Positions 36,931 through 46,506 of a stretch of DNA of 64,000 nt are shown here, piece by piece. The position numbers and the translations under genes are program-made. This stretch comes from Chitinophagaceae bacterium (lineage in GTDB: Bacteria > Bacteroidota > Bacteroidia > Chitinophagales > Chitinophagaceae), in assembly GCA_016713085.1 (NCBI GenBank), contig JADJPV010000001.1, positions 2,129,001 to 2,193,000 on the forward strand, read 5' to 3'. Numbering within the stretch: the stretch's first letter is position 1; every line of letters begins with the position of its first letter. The notes below the pieces were generated by a model. That model was not told the origin of the DNA. It saw nothing but the letters and a program-made list of their open reading frames with translations, and did no database searches.

Positions 36931-37974
36931 ATGAGCAGTAAATGGTATACACGCCGGTGGGTTGTTTTCGGGATGCATGTTTTATTCTGGGCTGTATTCC
37001 TTGCCCTGCCTTTTTTACTGCGTCCCGTTGCTGAGAACAACACATCTCATGCAGACGAAAAGCCCTTTGGTATGTATTACCTGCATTTTTTAAAGAACTT
37101 TCTCTGGATTGCTCTTTTTTATTTCAATACCTACTTCCTCATACCTGTTTTATTTTATCAAAAAAAATATGGACGTTACATAATTGCATTACTGTCTTCG
37201 CTGCTGTTTGTTTGGCTGGCCGATCGTTTTATGTTTGCTTTATTTATAGAAGGGTTTGAATACAAAGTGCGGAATTTCCTTTTCTTTAACCTGCCTGTAT
37301 TTATTTTCATCATTTTAGCCAGCACTGCATTTCGTACCATTCGTGATAGAATTATTGAAGACAGTGAGAAACAGGAAAAACAAAACGAAAATCTCAAGAC
37401 AGAACTTTCATTTCTGCGTTCGCAGGTAAGCCCGCATTTCATGTTTAATATTTTAAACAATATGGTGGCGCTGGCAAGAAAGAAATCAGATATACTGGAG
37501 CCATCACTTATTAAACTTTCTTCTTTACTGCGTTACATGCTGTATGAAACAGACGAAGACAAAGTATTACTCGATAAAGAAGTAGAGTACCTGCAAAGCT
37601 ATATTGATCTGCAACGCCTGCGTTTCGGTAAGAATATGCAGATCAACACAGAGTTGCAGCAGACATCTATTGCTTATACCATTGAACCGATGCTGTTGAT
37701 TCCTTTTGTGGAGAATGCGTTTAAGCATGGTGTTGGTTTAATTGAAAATGCTCAGATCGATATTAATTTGAAAGTGGAAAAAGAACAATTGTTTTTTTCT
37801 GTACGGAACAAATACAATGATACAAATACTGATGAACCGAAAGATAAAACCTCGGGCATCGGGTTGGCAAATGTAAAAAGACGTCTAAACTTATTATACC
37901 ATCAGGATTACTCATTGACGATCGACAAGAAAGATGGATGGTTCACCGTTTCACTTCAATTAAAACTGCATTAA
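36931..37974 (+). CDS. LytS-type sensor histidine kinase
   Basis: Four N-terminal transmembrane helices (about residues 11-31, 52-75, 83-105, 115-133) are followed by a short coiled coil. The kinase part is of the LytS/YehU class: the phospho-acceptor His169 lies in FLRSQVSPHFMFNILNNM, and the ATP-binding region contains VPFVENAFKHG-like PFVENAFKHGV and the glycine-rich GIGLANVKRRL. The length is 347 residues. It is translationally coupled to the LytTR response-regulator gene (TAATG overlap), so it is an operon pair. Signal unknown. Confidence 0.93.
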   Translation: MSSKWYTRRWVVFGMHVLFWAVFLALPFLLRPVAENNTSHADEKPFGMYYLHFLKNFLWIALFYFNTYFLIPVLFYQKKYGRYIIALLSSLLFVWLADRFMFALFIEGFEYKVRNFLFFNLPVFIFIILASTAFRTIRDRIIEDSEKQEKQNENLKTELSFLRSQVSPHFMFNILNNMVALARKKSDILEPSLIKLSSLLRYMLYETDEDKVLLDKEVEYLQSYIDLQRLRFGKNMQINTELQQTSIAYTIEPMLLIPFVENAFKHGVGLIENAQIDINLKVEKEQLFFSVRNKYNDTNTDEPKDKTSGIGLANVKRRLNLLYHQDYSLTIDKKDGWFTVSLQLKLH

Positions 37975-38681
37975 TGCTGCGTTGTATTGCAATAGATGAT
38001 GAAGAGCTGGCGCTCGAATTACTGGAGGACAACATTAAGAAAGTTCCCTTCCTGGAATTGGTGGCAGCATGCAGTAATCCACTGGAAGCATTACGTATTA
38101 TGCAGCAGGAACAGGTTGATTTGGTGTTTATCGATATACAAATGCCCGGGCTTAATGGCTTACAGTTTATACAAAGTAGTCTGCAGCAATGTATGTTCAT
38201 CCTTATTACTGCTTACGAAAAGTATGCACTGGAAGGATATAACCTGAATGTAGTTGATTACTTATTAAAACCGGTTGAGCTGAATCGTTTTATACAGGCC
38301 TGTAATAAAGCCAATGAGCTGTATCAATTAAAACAGAAACCCAAACAGGAATCTGTACAGCAGGATTACTTTTTTGTAAATGTTGAATACAGCCTGCTTA
38401 AAGTAGAGAAAGCCGATATAACCTGGATCGAAGGATTGAAAGATTATATCAAAATCCATCTCAAAAGTTCACCGAAGCCTGTTATTACACGCATGAGTTT
38501 AAAAGCTGTTGAAGAGCAATTGCCAACGCAGCAGTTTGTTCGCATTCATAAGTCTTTTATCATAGCTGTTCCTGCCATTACTTCTATCCGCAGAAGCAGT
38601 GTATTTATACAGGATATGGAGCTTCCTATCAGCGATAATTTCAGGGAGAAACTCTTCGCCGTTATTGGCCGTGCTGAATAG
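37974..38681 (+). CDS. LytTR-family response regulator
   Basis: The N-terminal receiver domain (residues 1-115) has acidic residues Asp8 and Asp9, the phosphorylation site Asp54 in FIDIQMPG, and a Lys in LLKPVELN. The C-terminal LytTR DNA-binding domain (about 135-235) contains DITWIEGLKDYIKIHL and QFVRIHKSFIIA. The start is the ATG overlapping the kinase stop; a longer upstream in-frame reading is inside the kinase gene. 235 residues. It may bind the sites at 36861-36898 and 38698-38731, which flank this operon. Confidence 0.93.
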   Translation: MLRCIAIDDEELALELLEDNIKKVPFLELVAACSNPLEALRIMQQEQVDLVFIDIQMPGLNGLQFIQSSLQQCMFILITAYEKYALEGYNLNVVDYLLKPVELNRFIQACNKANELYQLKQKPKQESVQQDYFFVNVEYSLLKVEKADITWIEGLKDYIKIHLKSSPKPVITRMSLKAVEEQLPTQQFVRIHKSFIIAVPAITSIRRSSVFIQDMELPISDNFREKLFAVIGRAE

Positions 38682-38697
38682 ATTTGTTTTCTTCCGT

Positions 38698-38731
38698 ATT
38701 TCGTCGCATCATTTTCCCTTCTCGTCTCATT
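38698..38731. promoter_or_regulatory. Candidate LytTR binding site upstream of the outer-membrane barrel gene
   Basis: The direct repeats CGTCGCAT at 38702 and CGTCTCAT at 38722 start exactly 20 bases apart. The first is part of ATTTCGTCGCA, shared with the site before the kinase gene. It lies between the response-regulator stop codon and the next gene, about 55 bases upstream of that gene's ATG. Confidence 0.5.
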
Positions 38732-38784
38732 TGCTTCAGCCACGCCTGTTTGTCAGGCTACTTTTACAATATAAATTATCACAC

Positions 38785-41415
38785 ATGAAAAAGTTTATTC
38801 TGGCTTTTGTTGCAATTGTTTCCATGCATTTAGCAAAAGCACAAATGCCCGGCTCTGCTAACCAGGCTGCGCCAGCTATTGGTCGTATTTTCGGTAAGTT
38901 AGTAGATAGTACAGGTAAAGCTGTTGATGGTGCTTCAATAATAGTACTGCAAAGTAAATACGACAGCTCAACAAAAAAGACGAAGGAGGTATTGCTGAAG
39001 GGAACCATCAGTGCAGCGAATGGTGATTTTAATCTTGAAGAGCTGCCAATTTTCGGTCCATTGAAATTAACCGTATCAGCAACAGGATTTGAAGCATATA
39101 GTCAAACTGTAACATTTCAACCAAAGATGCCTGCAGGTTCAGCTCTAACGAAGCCAGGAACTGGCGGACAAATGCCCGATATGAGTGCAATGGCTTCAGC
39201 TTTTGAAAAAGATTTAGGCAAACTGAGTTTAGCAAAATCTGTAAAAGAATTGTCGGAGGTGATTGTAACGGCAGTGAAGGGACGTTTGAAAATGGATATT
39301 GATAAAAAAGTATTCAGTGTAGATCAGAATATTGTAAGTGCAGGTGGTACAGCTGTTGATGTAATGAAGAATGTTCCATCGGTAAATGTAGATATTGATG
39401 GAAATGTAACGTTGCGTAATGCATCGCCACAAATTTATATTGATGGCCGCCCAACAACTTTAACGCTGGATCAGATTCCTGCAGATGCAATTGAGAGCGT
39501 AGAGATCATTACCAATCCTTCTGCCAAGTATGATGCTTCAGGAGGTAATGCAGGGATCCTTAATATTGTTTTGAAGAAGAATAAAAAGAACGGTTATAAT
39601 GGCAATGTGAATATGGGCATAGATAAACGTGGTGCTGTTAATGGCGGTGCAAGTCTTAATCTTCGCCAGGACAAGTTCAATCTTTCGCTCAGTGCATTTA
39701 GTAACCAGATGAAGAACCGGTCTGTTAGTGCAACTGATATCACCAGTCTTCTTTCAACTCCAAACATATTAGTCAATCAAACGGGTAATACAATAATGAA
39801 TGGTGGTTTTCTGTTTGGTCGTGCAGGTATTGATTATTTAGCAACGAATCGTTTAACACTTTCGTTATCGGGTATAAGAGTACATGGTGAAATGAATCCC
39901 GGTTCTGTATTAAATACTGATAGTTCTTACAGCAATGGCTCATACATCAGTTTCAGCAACCGGACAACATCTACCAAAAGAGAGTTTAATGCTACAGGTG
40001 TGCAGGGAGGGTTTAAATATTTATTTCCTAAACAGGGGGAAGAGTTAACAGCTGATTTCAACATCTTTAATGGCCGTAACAGCAATAATCTTAATTACAA
40101 TACCGGTATCTATACATCGGATGGTGGCGCAAAAACAGGAGCTGTGTTGCAGCAGATTCTTGGAAGCGGTACCAATAAATTCGTAACTCTTCAAACAGAT
40201 TATGTAAAACCTTTTGGCAAAGCCGGTAAAATTGAAACAGGTGCAAGAATACAGTTACGTACAATGACGAATAACCAGGAAAATTACATGTTCAATAATC
40301 TCACAAGTGAATATGTGCTGATCCCGAATGCAACAAGTAATTACAAAAACAAAGACAATGTGTACGCAGCTTATCTTTCAGTGGGCAATCAGATAAACAG
40401 CTTCGGGTATAAGATTGGCTTGCGTGCAGAGAGTTCTGATTACACAGGTGAGTTAACAGATACCAAACAAAGCTTCAGCAATAAATATCCGCTGAGCTTA
40501 TTCCCTTCATTGTTCTTAAGTCAAAAGTTGACTGATAAACAGGAACTGCAGTTTAGTGTAACACGCCGTGTAAACCGTCCGTTCTTTATGCAGGTAATCC
40601 CATTTATTGATTCAACCGATCAGTTAAACTGGAGCAGAGGTAATGCAGCTTTAAAGCCTGAGTTTACGAACTCCGCAGAAGTATCGTATTCAAAGAGTTT
40701 CAAAGGCGGTAATACCGTTTTGGTTTCGGCTTATTACAAATACACAACTAACTTAATTACCCGTTTCCTTGATACGATCACTTTGGCATCAGGTGAAAAA
40801 CGTCCGTTGAGTACATATCAGAATGCACAATCAAGCCAATCGTATGGTGTTGAGTTTACCACACAGAACACTGTTACAAAGTGGTGGGATCTGAATTCGA
40901 ACCTCAACATTTATAATTCAAAAATCAATAGCAATAATATTACCGGCACATCGCAACCTGCCATGTGGAGCTGGTTTGCAAAAGTGAATAACAACTTTAA
41001 ATTGCCTGGAGATTTTAAGTTGCAGTTATCAGCTACCTACCAATCAAAAACAAATTTGCCTGTCAATCAAAACAGTGGTATGGGTGGTCCGCCAATGGGT
41101 GGTGGCGCACAAAGTGCAGCGCAGGGTTATATTAAAGCCAACTATGGTATTGACGCAGCTATTTCAAAAAGCTTCCTCAAGAACAAAGCAGCAACCGTAA
41201 CCTTTAACGTAAATGATATTTTCAAAACAAGAAAATACGATCAGTACTCGGCGAGTTCATTCTATATTCAAAACAGCTCCCGTTTAAATGATGCACCTAT
41301 GTTCCGTATAAACTTTGCTTACAAGTTCGGGCAAATGGACATGTCGATCTTTAAACGTAAAAATATTAAAGCGGAAAGCGAAGGATCGCAAGGCGCTATG
41401 CAGGGAATGCAGTAG
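38785..41415 (+). CDS. Outer-membrane beta-barrel protein, TonB-receptor-like (OMP_b-brl_3 type)
   Basis: The signal peptide MKKFILAFVAIVSMHLAKAQ is followed by a carboxypeptidase-regulatory-like domain (RIFGKLVDSTGKAVDGASIIVLQ, about residues 32-115), a plug-like domain (LKMDIDKKVFSVDQNIVSAGGTAVDVMKNVPSVNVDIDGNVTL, ending in GGNAGILNIVLKK) and a large barrel with the family's INFAYKFGQ-like end. This is the outer-membrane barrel family common in Bacteroidota next to LytS/LytTR systems. It has a Gly/Met-rich loop near residues 765-775 (GMGGPPMGGGAQ). Start chosen at the ATG with a clean signal. 876 residues. Substrate unknown. Confidence 0.88.
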   Translation: MKKFILAFVAIVSMHLAKAQMPGSANQAAPAIGRIFGKLVDSTGKAVDGASIIVLQSKYDSSTKKTKEVLLKGTISAANGDFNLEELPIFGPLKLTVSATGFEAYSQTVTFQPKMPAGSALTKPGTGGQMPDMSAMASAFEKDLGKLSLAKSVKELSEVIVTAVKGRLKMDIDKKVFSVDQNIVSAGGTAVDVMKNVPSVNVDIDGNVTLRNASPQIYIDGRPTTLTLDQIPADAIESVEIITNPSAKYDASGGNAGILNIVLKKNKKNGYNGNVNMGIDKRGAVNGGASLNLRQDKFNLSLSAFSNQMKNRSVSATDITSLLSTPNILVNQTGNTIMNGGFLFGRAGIDYLATNRLTLSLSGIRVHGEMNPGSVLNTDSSYSNGSYISFSNRTTSTKREFNATGVQGGFKYLFPKQGEELTADFNIFNGRNSNNLNYNTGIYTSDGGAKTGAVLQQILGSGTNKFVTLQTDYVKPFGKAGKIETGARIQLRTMTNNQENYMFNNLTSEYVLIPNATSNYKNKDNVYAAYLSVGNQINSFGYKIGLRAESSDYTGELTDTKQSFSNKYPLSLFPSLFLSQKLTDKQELQFSVTRRVNRPFFMQVIPFIDSTDQLNWSRGNAALKPEFTNSAEVSYSKSFKGGNTVLVSAYYKYTTNLITRFLDTITLASGEKRPLSTYQNAQSSQSYGVEFTTQNTVTKWWDLNSNLNIYNSKINSNNITGTSQPAMWSWFAKVNNNFKLPGDFKLQLSATYQSKTNLPVNQNSGMGGPPMGGGAQSAAQGYIKANYGIDAAISKSFLKNKAATVTFNVNDIFKTRKYDQYSASSFYIQNSSRLNDAPMFRINFAYKFGQMDMSIFKRKNIKAESEGSQGAMQGMQ

Positions 41416-41583
41416 CATAATTGTATGAATGATCAGCCTCATGTATTTGTTACAGGGGGCTTTTTTATGCAGTAAAATTGTGTATTTAGAAATGGGTTTT
41501 TAGTCTTACTTTTAAGTGTAACAAAGTTGCTGTTTCCAAAAGCTTTAACCGATTATTTTAAACACATTCTTAAACCTTCATTC

Positions 41584-41949
41584 ATGGAACAAAACTTTGC
41601 TCAAACAAGAGAAACCAGGTATGCCAATGTCAGCAGCGATGAACGCACAATGGCTATTCTCTGTCATGTATTATCAATTTTCTTTTCTTTTATTCCGGCA
41701 CTTGTAATCTATGTAGTAAAAAAAGATGATTCACCTTATGTTGCCGAGCATGCAAAAGAAGCCTTGAATTTTCAGATTTCATTGCTGATTTATTTTGTGA
41801 TCAGTGGCATACTGGTATTGCTCCTGGTAGGTATTCTTTTGTTGATTGCTTTAGGCATAGGCTCATTAATACTATATATCATTGCATCTATAAAAGCGGC
41901 AGATGATATCTTATACCGTTACCCGTTTACAATCCGGTTCATTAAGTAG
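41584..41949 (+). CDS. DUF4870 membrane protein
   Basis: A cytoplasmic N-terminus is followed by ERTMAILCHVLSIFFSFIPALVIYVVKKDDSPYVAEHAKEALNFQIS, the DUF4870 signature, and then two or three C-terminal helices. The length of 121 residues is normal. Function unknown. The ATG at 41584 is used; the longer in-frame reading starting 19 codons upstream has no clear support. Confidence 0.88.
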   Translation: MEQNFAQTRETRYANVSSDERTMAILCHVLSIFFSFIPALVIYVVKKDDSPYVAEHAKEALNFQISLLIYFVISGILVLLLVGILLLIALGIGSLILYIIASIKAADDILYRYPFTIRFIK

Positions 41950-42082
41950 GCATCGTAGTTTTACGCAGCTTCTGTTAAGCAAAGTATAATAAAAGTTAGT
42001 GTTGATACGTTTCATAAGTTATGGCATTGGACTTGTTTTAAGTTCAATGACAAGTTGTATTTTTTACCCTAAACCGTAGCTT

Positions 42083-42739
42083 ATGAAACAAGTTCTACTC
42101 CTTGCTTCTTTATTTATTATTATTTCATCCTGTGCCCGGAGAAAAATGGAGGCACGTGTTGATCGTTTCAACATCAGAACAATTGCTATTCTCCCTGCTC
42201 AACTTGAAGTAACAGGAAATACTCCAAAAAAACTTAGTGCTGAACAGCTGCAGCAGATCATCCGGCAAAACAAAAAGTTTTTGGATCAGGCTCTGTACAT
42301 TGATCTGTCGCAGTATGTGGATTCACGCTTACGTCGCTATTCACAGGTACAGTTTCAAAGTGCCGATCGCACAAAAAAATTGCTCGAAGAGAAAGGCATC
42401 ACCGATTCAGCTTCCTGGGAAATGGACCCGGCAGATCTGGCTAAAATATTAGGTGTTGATGCTGTAGTATCTGCTAAGGTTACTCAAAATCATATCCTCA
42501 GCGACGAGGTGGCAATGGGAATTGATGTGATTGGAGGAATTGTAAGACAAACAGTACCTAAGTTACCGCTGCCTTATGGTGCCGCCCGTACCAGTGATAT
42601 GTATGTAAGCTGTGCTTTAATACGGGGAGGATATTCTGTATGGAGCACCCGGTTTACCAATCATACTGACTGGAATTATCCTTTTCAGAATGCAATTCAA
42701 CGTGCAACATCTGCTATTGCCTACCGGTTTCCACTTTAA
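42083..42739 (+). CDS. Lipoprotein, 218 residues, weakly GNA1162-like
   Basis: The lipoprotein signal MKQVLLLASLFIIISSC ends at lipidated Cys17. The mature part starts ARRKMEARVDRF and contains TIAILPAQLEVTGNTPKK and LAKILGVDAVVSAKVTQNHI, patterns seen in periplasmic lipoproteins that assemble on the outer membrane (GNA1162/CsgG-like groups). The similarity is only at the level of motif shape, so I leave the family open. It is followed by a long hairpin shared with the convergent small gene. Confidence 0.7.
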   Translation: MKQVLLLASLFIIISSCARRKMEARVDRFNIRTIAILPAQLEVTGNTPKKLSAEQLQQIIRQNKKFLDQALYIDLSQYVDSRLRRYSQVQFQSADRTKKLLEEKGITDSASWEMDPADLAKILGVDAVVSAKVTQNHILSDEVAMGIDVIGGIVRQTVPKLPLPYGAARTSDMYVSCALIRGGYSVWSTRFTNHTDWNYPFQNAIQRATSAIAYRFPL

Positions 42740-42765
42740 TTGCAGGGTAAGCATTACCGCATAAA

Positions 42766-42800
42766 AAAGGGTCGTTCTGCATTTTGCAGAACGACCCTTT
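42766..42800 (-). terminator. Terminator, mainly for the minus strand
   Basis: AAAGGGTCGTTCTGCA and TGCAGAACGACCCTTT are perfect 16-base arms around TTT. On the minus strand a run of six T follows; on the plus strand the T-run is weak. Serves the 65-residue gene and possibly the lipoprotein gene as well. Confidence 0.85.
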
Positions 42801-42818
42801 CAATATCATTCAGAAAAA

Positions 42819-43016
42819 TTAGTCCCAGCCTTTTTTTGCTGTTCCTGCTGCGATAGCTGCCAACGCTTTTGCTTCACCCAGTAAAGCGGTCAGTTTGTTG
42901 CCTTTGCCATCATCACCTTTTGCGATATATCCGCCTTTGGCTGTACGTTCTACAACTGCATTTAAGATAGGAACATTCTTTTCTTTTGTCTTTACATTAT
43001 ACGCTGTTAATTGCAT
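42819..43016 (-). CDS. Small basic protein, 65 residues
   Basis: The sequence is MQLTAYNVKTKEKNVPILNA, VVERTAKGGYIAKGDDGKGN, then KLTALLGEAKALAAIAAGTAKKGWD. It is a compact Lys/Gly/Ala-rich protein without a signal peptide. I recall similar short uncharacterised Bacteroidota proteins, but cannot name a family. A dedicated terminator and good codon use support it as real. Function unknown. Confidence 0.65.
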   Translation of the reverse strand: MQLTAYNVKTKEKNVPILNAVVERTAKGGYIAKGDDGKGNKLTALLGEAKALAAIAAGTAKKGWD

Positions 43017-43141
43017 AGCTTAATGATTTTTTGGGGGTTAGTTAATAATCCCGGCAACCCGGCATAGGCTAAAATTACAGATTTTCCCCTTAGATGACTG
43101 AAAATGCTTTCCACAAGTGCACCAGGTTGCCTGAATTTAAT

Positions 43142-43166
43142 AAAAAAGCGGCCATTAAGGCCGCCT
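43142..43166 (-). terminator. Terminator of gyrB
   Basis: GCGGCC and GGCCGC form a hairpin around ATTAA; on the minus strand it is followed by a run of six T. It lies 29 bases after the gyrB stop. Confidence 0.85.
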
Positions 43167-43194
43167 AAATTATTGTAAATCAGTGATAAGTCAT

Positions 43195-45181
43195 TTAAAC
43201 ATCAATCTTCGCATATTTTGCATGGCTTTCAATGAATTCCCTTCTTGGGGCTACTTCATCGCCCATCAGCATGCTGAATACCCTGTCGGCTTCAGCTGCA
43301 CTTTCAATGGTCACCAGTTTTAAGGAGCGGCTACCGGGGTTCATGGTTGTTTCCCAAAGCTGATCAGCGTTCATTTCACCCAAACCTTTATAACGCTGAA
43401 CATTTACGCTGTCTTCTTTTCCGCCGCCAAACTGAATAGCAAAGGCTTTGCGTTCTTCTTCGGTCCATGCATAGGCCATGTCTTTACCTTTTTACCTGGT
43501 AAAGAGGGGGCTGAGCAATATAAAGATAGCCCTGCTCAACAATAGCTGTCATATAACGGAAGAAGAATGTAAGAATCAAAGTGGCAATGTGGCTTCCATC
43601 CACATCGGCATCGGTCATGATGATGATCTTGTGGTAACGGAGTTTTGAAATATCCAATGCTTTAGGATCTTCAATGGTTCCCATCTTTACACCAAGGGCT
43701 GTAAACATGTTACGGATTTCCTCGTTATCATAGATCTTATGTTCCATTGCCTTTTCTACGTTCAGAATCTTACCACGCAACGGAAGGATAGCCTGGAAGC
43801 TTCGGTCACGGCCCTGCTTGGCTGTACCACCTGCTGAATCACCTTCAACTAAATATAATTCGCAACGTTCAGGATCTCTGTCGGAGCAATCAGCCAGTTT
43901 ACCTGGTAAGCCGCCACCGCTTAATACAGTTTTACGCTGAACCAGTTCACGGGCTTTACGTGCAGCTGCTCTTGCCTGTGCTGCTAAAATAATTTTTTGA
44001 ACAATATTCTTGGCATCCCTCGGATTTTCTTCCAGGTAAGCTTCTAATGTTTTACCAACAGTTACTTCAACTATGCCGCTTACTTCACTGTTGCCGAGTT
44101 TGGTTTTTGTCTGTCCTTCAAACTGTGGTTCAGGAACTTTTACAGAAATGATAGCGCTGAGCCCTTCCCTGAAATCATCACCTTCTACATCCACCTTGGC
44201 TTTTTCAAACATGCCTTCTTTCTTTCCGTAAGCAGTAAATACTCTTGTAATAGCACGACGGAAACCGGTTACATGTGTACCACCTTCAATGGTGTTGATA
44301 TTGTTAACGTAGGAGAAGATATGTTCGCTGTAAGAGTCGTTATAGATCATGGCAACTTCTACTGCTACATTCGATGCTTCATCACGACTGTCCATGTAAA
44401 TAACCTGTGGTAATAACGGACTGCGTTTGCTGTTACTGTCAATCAGTTCAACAAATTCACTGATACCACCTTCGCTGTAAAAAGTGCTGGTATAAGTTGC
44501 ACCGCTTTCATCAAGTTCACGTAAATCATTTAAAACGATGCGGATTCCTTTATTCAGAAAAGAAAGTTCACGAAGACGGGCTTCTAAAATTTCTTTTTTA
44601 TAAACCGATGCCGTAAAGATGGTTGTGTCGGGCCAGAAATGAACTTTTGTTCCTGTTAAGTTACTGCTGCCAATTTCACGAACAGCATATGCTGGGATCC
44701 CGGTGTGATATTCCTGTTCAAATATTTTTCCCTCACGCTGAACTGTTACCTGCAATGTTGATGAAAGTGCGTTTACGCAACTTACACCCACACCATGCAA
44801 ACCACCTGATACTTTGTAAGAGCCTTTATCGAATTTTCCACCGGCATGCAGCACTGTCATTACAACTTCCAATGCCGAACGTTTTTCTTTTGTATGCATG
44901 GCAGTAGGAATACCACGGCCATCATCCTGTACGCTGATGCTGTTATCTTCATGAATGTTTACAGTAATGTTTTTACAGTAACCGCCCATGGCTTCATCAA
45001 TGGAGTTGTCAACCACCTCATAGACGAGGTGATGCAAACCTTTCTCACTGATATCGCCAATATACATGGCGGGTCTTTTACGAACCGCTTCTAAACCTTC
45101 TAAAACCTGGATGCTGTCTGCGCCGTAACCTGCATTTTGTTCTGCTGCGCTGAGTGTTTTTTCCTGCAAATCTGTGCTCAT
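43195..45181 (-). CDS. gyrB: DNA gyrase subunit B, one apparent frameshift
   Basis: GyrB is the ATPase subunit of DNA gyrase. Visible are the ATP-binding motifs (VDNSIDEA, DDGRGIP, GLHGVG), the transducer, the Toprim motifs EGDSAGG and DADVDGSH, and a C-terminal AYAWTEEERKAF with RYKGLGEMNADQLWETTM. A single missing A in the coding strand (T-run at 43489-43493) splits it: adding one A restores LYQVKKGKDMAYAWTEEE. About 662 residues after repair, normal for the phylum. This gene is essential, so the break is almost certainly a consensus error or a slippage site rather than a lost gene. Confidence 0.93.
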
Positions 45182-45227
45182 ATTGTGCTTCTCTGAAATC
45201 TGTTTTGTGAGGTAAAAATATATTCGG

Positions 45228-45236
45228 ACAAATGTA
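45228..45236 (-). promoter_or_regulatory. -7 box of the gyrB promoter
   Basis: On the minus strand the sequence reads TACATTTGT, a perfect TAnnTTTGY match, 47 bases upstream of the gyrB start codon. Confidence 0.6.
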
Positions 45237-45434
45237 CGGAAAAGCAGCGGGTTGAAGCGTTTTTAAAGCCTGTTTTTGACCCAAAAAATCCACAATTTTT
45301 CAGGTGATTTTCAGGAGGAAATTTTCTTCATTTCAGGAATAATTTTTAGTAAGAAAAATACATATCAGCTTTATTGTATTGAAAATATGACAATAGTCAG
45401 GCATTTGGGACTGATCTGTGAAATTTCAATGTCT

Positions 45435-45443
45435 TAACTTTGT
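45435..45443 (+). promoter_or_regulatory. -7 box of the AraC-regulator promoter
   Basis: TAACTTTGT matches TAnnTTTGY exactly and ends 6 bases before the ATG at 45450. Transcription would start within a few bases of the start codon, so the mRNA is probably leaderless or nearly so. Confidence 0.6.
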
Positions 45444-45449
45444 TCTCTT

Positions 45450-46391
45450 ATGCAGCAATTGAACGATATACTCACACTGGCACACAGGCATCCTCTGATG
45501 ATGCATGAGCTGGACTTGCTGCATGAGGTTGAAAAACAGATCCCCGGCTCTGTGAGTTACAGCATCAGGCGTTACAAAATGCAGCCTCAGTGGAATATGG
45601 AAGATGTGGGGATGCTTGCCTATAATTATCAACCGAAATTGCAAAAAGACAGGAGTATTGAACTGAGGTTTTGTATTTCGGGAAATAAATACTGTTCAAA
45701 CACAGCCTGTAAAAATGGCGTTTGCAGAACACAATCGCAGCGATGCGGAGAGTTTGCAGATACTGTTGACGTTTTCAGCTTCCATTATTCGGCATCTTAT
45801 CTCAGCCAGTTTGTAAAAGGGAAAACAGTTCAAACAAAGAGCGACCAGATACTTGCATTCAAACAAAAGGAATCCTTTTCAACTGTTGTGAATCTTTGTA
45901 ACCGAACAAAAGGAATTCTTGAAAATCTGTTGCAGCATAATTACAGCAATGCGCTTGAAAATATTTATGTAAATAGCCAGTTGCAAACGCTGTTACTGTA
46001 CGGTCTTGAGTGTTTGGTGGAAGAAAAAGCAGAAGAGAGTTTCGCCTGCAAATTTCTTTCTAACGAAGCGGATCGTGATAAGATGAACCTGGCCCGTGAA
46101 ATTTTACTGCAACGCATAGGTGATCCTATCACCATTAAAGAACTCAGCCGCAAGGTTGGAACCAACGAATGTTACTTAAAGAAAGGATTTAAAGAAATGT
46201 TTGGCACAACGGTTTTTGATTTTTATCAAAGTCAGCGTATGGAGCACGCCAAATATTTATTATATGAAAAAGGGCTGAGCGTTACTGAAGTAAGTGCACT
46301 GCTCGGCTATTCTTCTATCTCCCATTTTTCTACTGCATTTAAAAAACATACAGGCCTGAAGCCCTGTGAGTTATTGTTTAAACCCTACTAA
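45450..46391 (+). CDS. AraC-family (PchR-like) regulator with a cysteine cluster
   Basis: The protein has 313 residues. The C-terminal about 100 residues are an AraC double helix-turn-helix domain (PITIKELSRKVGTNECYLKKGFKEMFG and LSVTEVSALLGYSSISHFSTAFKKHTG). The N-terminal sensor part contains five cysteines in residues 75-99 (Cys75, 82, 87, 92, 99; YCSNTACKNGVCR), a pattern that could hold a metal or an iron-sulfur cluster. It sits directly upstream of a siderophore receptor, and PchR-type regulators control siderophore uptake, so an iron-linked role is likely. The metal idea is inference. Confidence 0.85.
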   Translation: MQQLNDILTLAHRHPLMMHELDLLHEVEKQIPGSVSYSIRRYKMQPQWNMEDVGMLAYNYQPKLQKDRSIELRFCISGNKYCSNTACKNGVCRTQSQRCGEFADTVDVFSFHYSASYLSQFVKGKTVQTKSDQILAFKQKESFSTVVNLCNRTKGILENLLQHNYSNALENIYVNSQLQTLLLYGLECLVEEKAEESFACKFLSNEADRDKMNLAREILLQRIGDPITIKELSRKVGTNECYLKKGFKEMFGTTVFDFYQSQRMEHAKYLLYEKGLSVTEVSALLGYSSISHFSTAFKKHTGLKPCELLFKPY

Positions 46392-46506
46392 TTCCATTTT
46401 CTTTTTCTTAGTGAAGCTTTCCGTTTTGCGTAAATGCTTTTCCTCATTCTGTAAGCGATTAAGATTTCTGTGAAGCAATTTTGCATCTTATAAAAACATA
46501 AGATCA

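Noticed and set aside
41430..41475. Terminator after the outer-membrane barrel gene
   Set aside because: A GGGGGC with a T-run is visible, but the opposing arm is too weak and too distant to support a hairpin.
43484..43493. Programmed frameshift in gyrB
   Set aside because: No slippery heptamer with a downstream structure is seen, and one missing A restores the normal protein; the same defect recurs in unrelated genes, so an error is more economical.
46411..46476. GTGAAGC pair as an AraC binding site before the siderophore receptor
   Set aside because: A 7-base match 59 bases apart is too weak to claim a site.
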